From Vairimorpha ceranae (Eukaryota > Microsporidia > Nosematidae): a DNA stretch of 34,922 nt. The notes under the pieces are model-generated. The model had not been told where the DNA came from. It was given only the letters and a program-made list of their open reading frames with translations, and did no database searches. Position 1 is the stretch's first letter; each line of letters opens with the position of its first letter. A program made the position numbers and the translations under genes. Positions 34,759 to 34,922 of the stretch are shown here, in pieces. The stretch spans positions 1 to 34,922 of the forward strand of contig NW_020169341.1 of the NCBI RefSeq assembly GCF_000988165.1, written 5' to 3'.

Positions 34759-34922
34759 GGGGTTAAAAAATTTCAAACTTTGGAAATATCAAAAAATACC
34801 GAACAGGCCGACTTTAACCAATTAAACTAAAAAGAACTATATTACACCATTAGCTATAGTTATTTTAAAAAACTTATAGAAAATACTAAATAAGTTTTTA
34901 TTTATTAACTTTTTCTAAGAAC

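Larger units (their letters stand above)
33697..34819 (+). mobile_element. Merlin-type transposon, copy 4, nearly intact
   Basis: The ends are long inverted repeats. The stretch ggtattttttgatatttcca then aaatttgaaattttttaac at about 33716-33754 is the near-exact inverse of about 34762-34800, with weaker pairing outward to the tcgg-containing tips. It encloses a transposase with the full DDE set and a large hairpin between gene and right end. No target duplication was evident. Confidence 0.85.

Overview
The window looks like a piece of a microsporidian nuclear genome (an AT-rich, intron-poor, reduced fungal-grade parasite). The evidence is a eukaryotic 5S rRNA, intronless and shortened eukaryotic core genes (OLA1, NEMF/Rqc2, Gcn20-type ABCF, Cdc50, eS26, eRF3, Cdc23/APC8, SPX-VTC polyphosphate polymerase, Psf2, a Cdt1-like protein), very short 5' leaders with a CCC-type motif directly before most start codons, stop codons fused to AATAAA signals, and many Merlin-type DNA transposons. 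The genus cannot be fixed by eye. A transposon-rich lineage such as Anncaliia or Nosema would fit, but that is inference.

Layout. 1-5.6 kb is a repeat field: a truncated 5S rRNA gene, three decayed Merlin (IS1595/ISXO2-like) transposons of different lineages, a probable MITE and a Helitron-like element. 5.6-6.8 kb holds an unrecognised protein gene on the minus strand. 7.36-8.02 kb holds two Helitron-like elements joined head to tail, and then about 0.9 kb of featureless AT-rich DNA. 9.2-25 kb is the gene-dense core. It holds OLA1, NEMF/Rqc2, a DUF2439 protein, Gcn20/ABCF, Cdc50, eS26 and eRF3, then a secreted protein with a Cys-Cys-Gly repeat array, Cdc23/APC8, a tiny coiled-coil protein and VTC. 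Five of these genes act in translation or its quality control. 26.2-30.4 kb is a mosaic of Helitron-like elements, including four joined head to tail. They flank two copies of a 1.05-kb segment that carries a membrane-anchored protein gene; one copy is intact and one is frameshifted. 30.4-32.5 kb holds two replication genes, Psf2 (GINS) and a Cdt1-like licensing factor. 33.7-34.8 kb is a fourth, nearly intact Merlin element.

The most interesting signals are: (1) a Helitron 5' terminus that directly abuts PSF2 and supplies its CCC promoter motif; (2) a dispersed ~110-bp repeat with two conserved hairpins, possibly a small structured RNA; (3) the gene-bearing segmental duplication whose ends lie at Helitron termini and whose coding region is conserved at both ends but divergent in the middle; (4) a secreted Cys-repeat protein of no recognised family; (5) tandem duplications that sit repeatedly at gene boundaries and sometimes copy the stop/poly(A) signal. 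All calls were made by eye; no alignments or searches were run.
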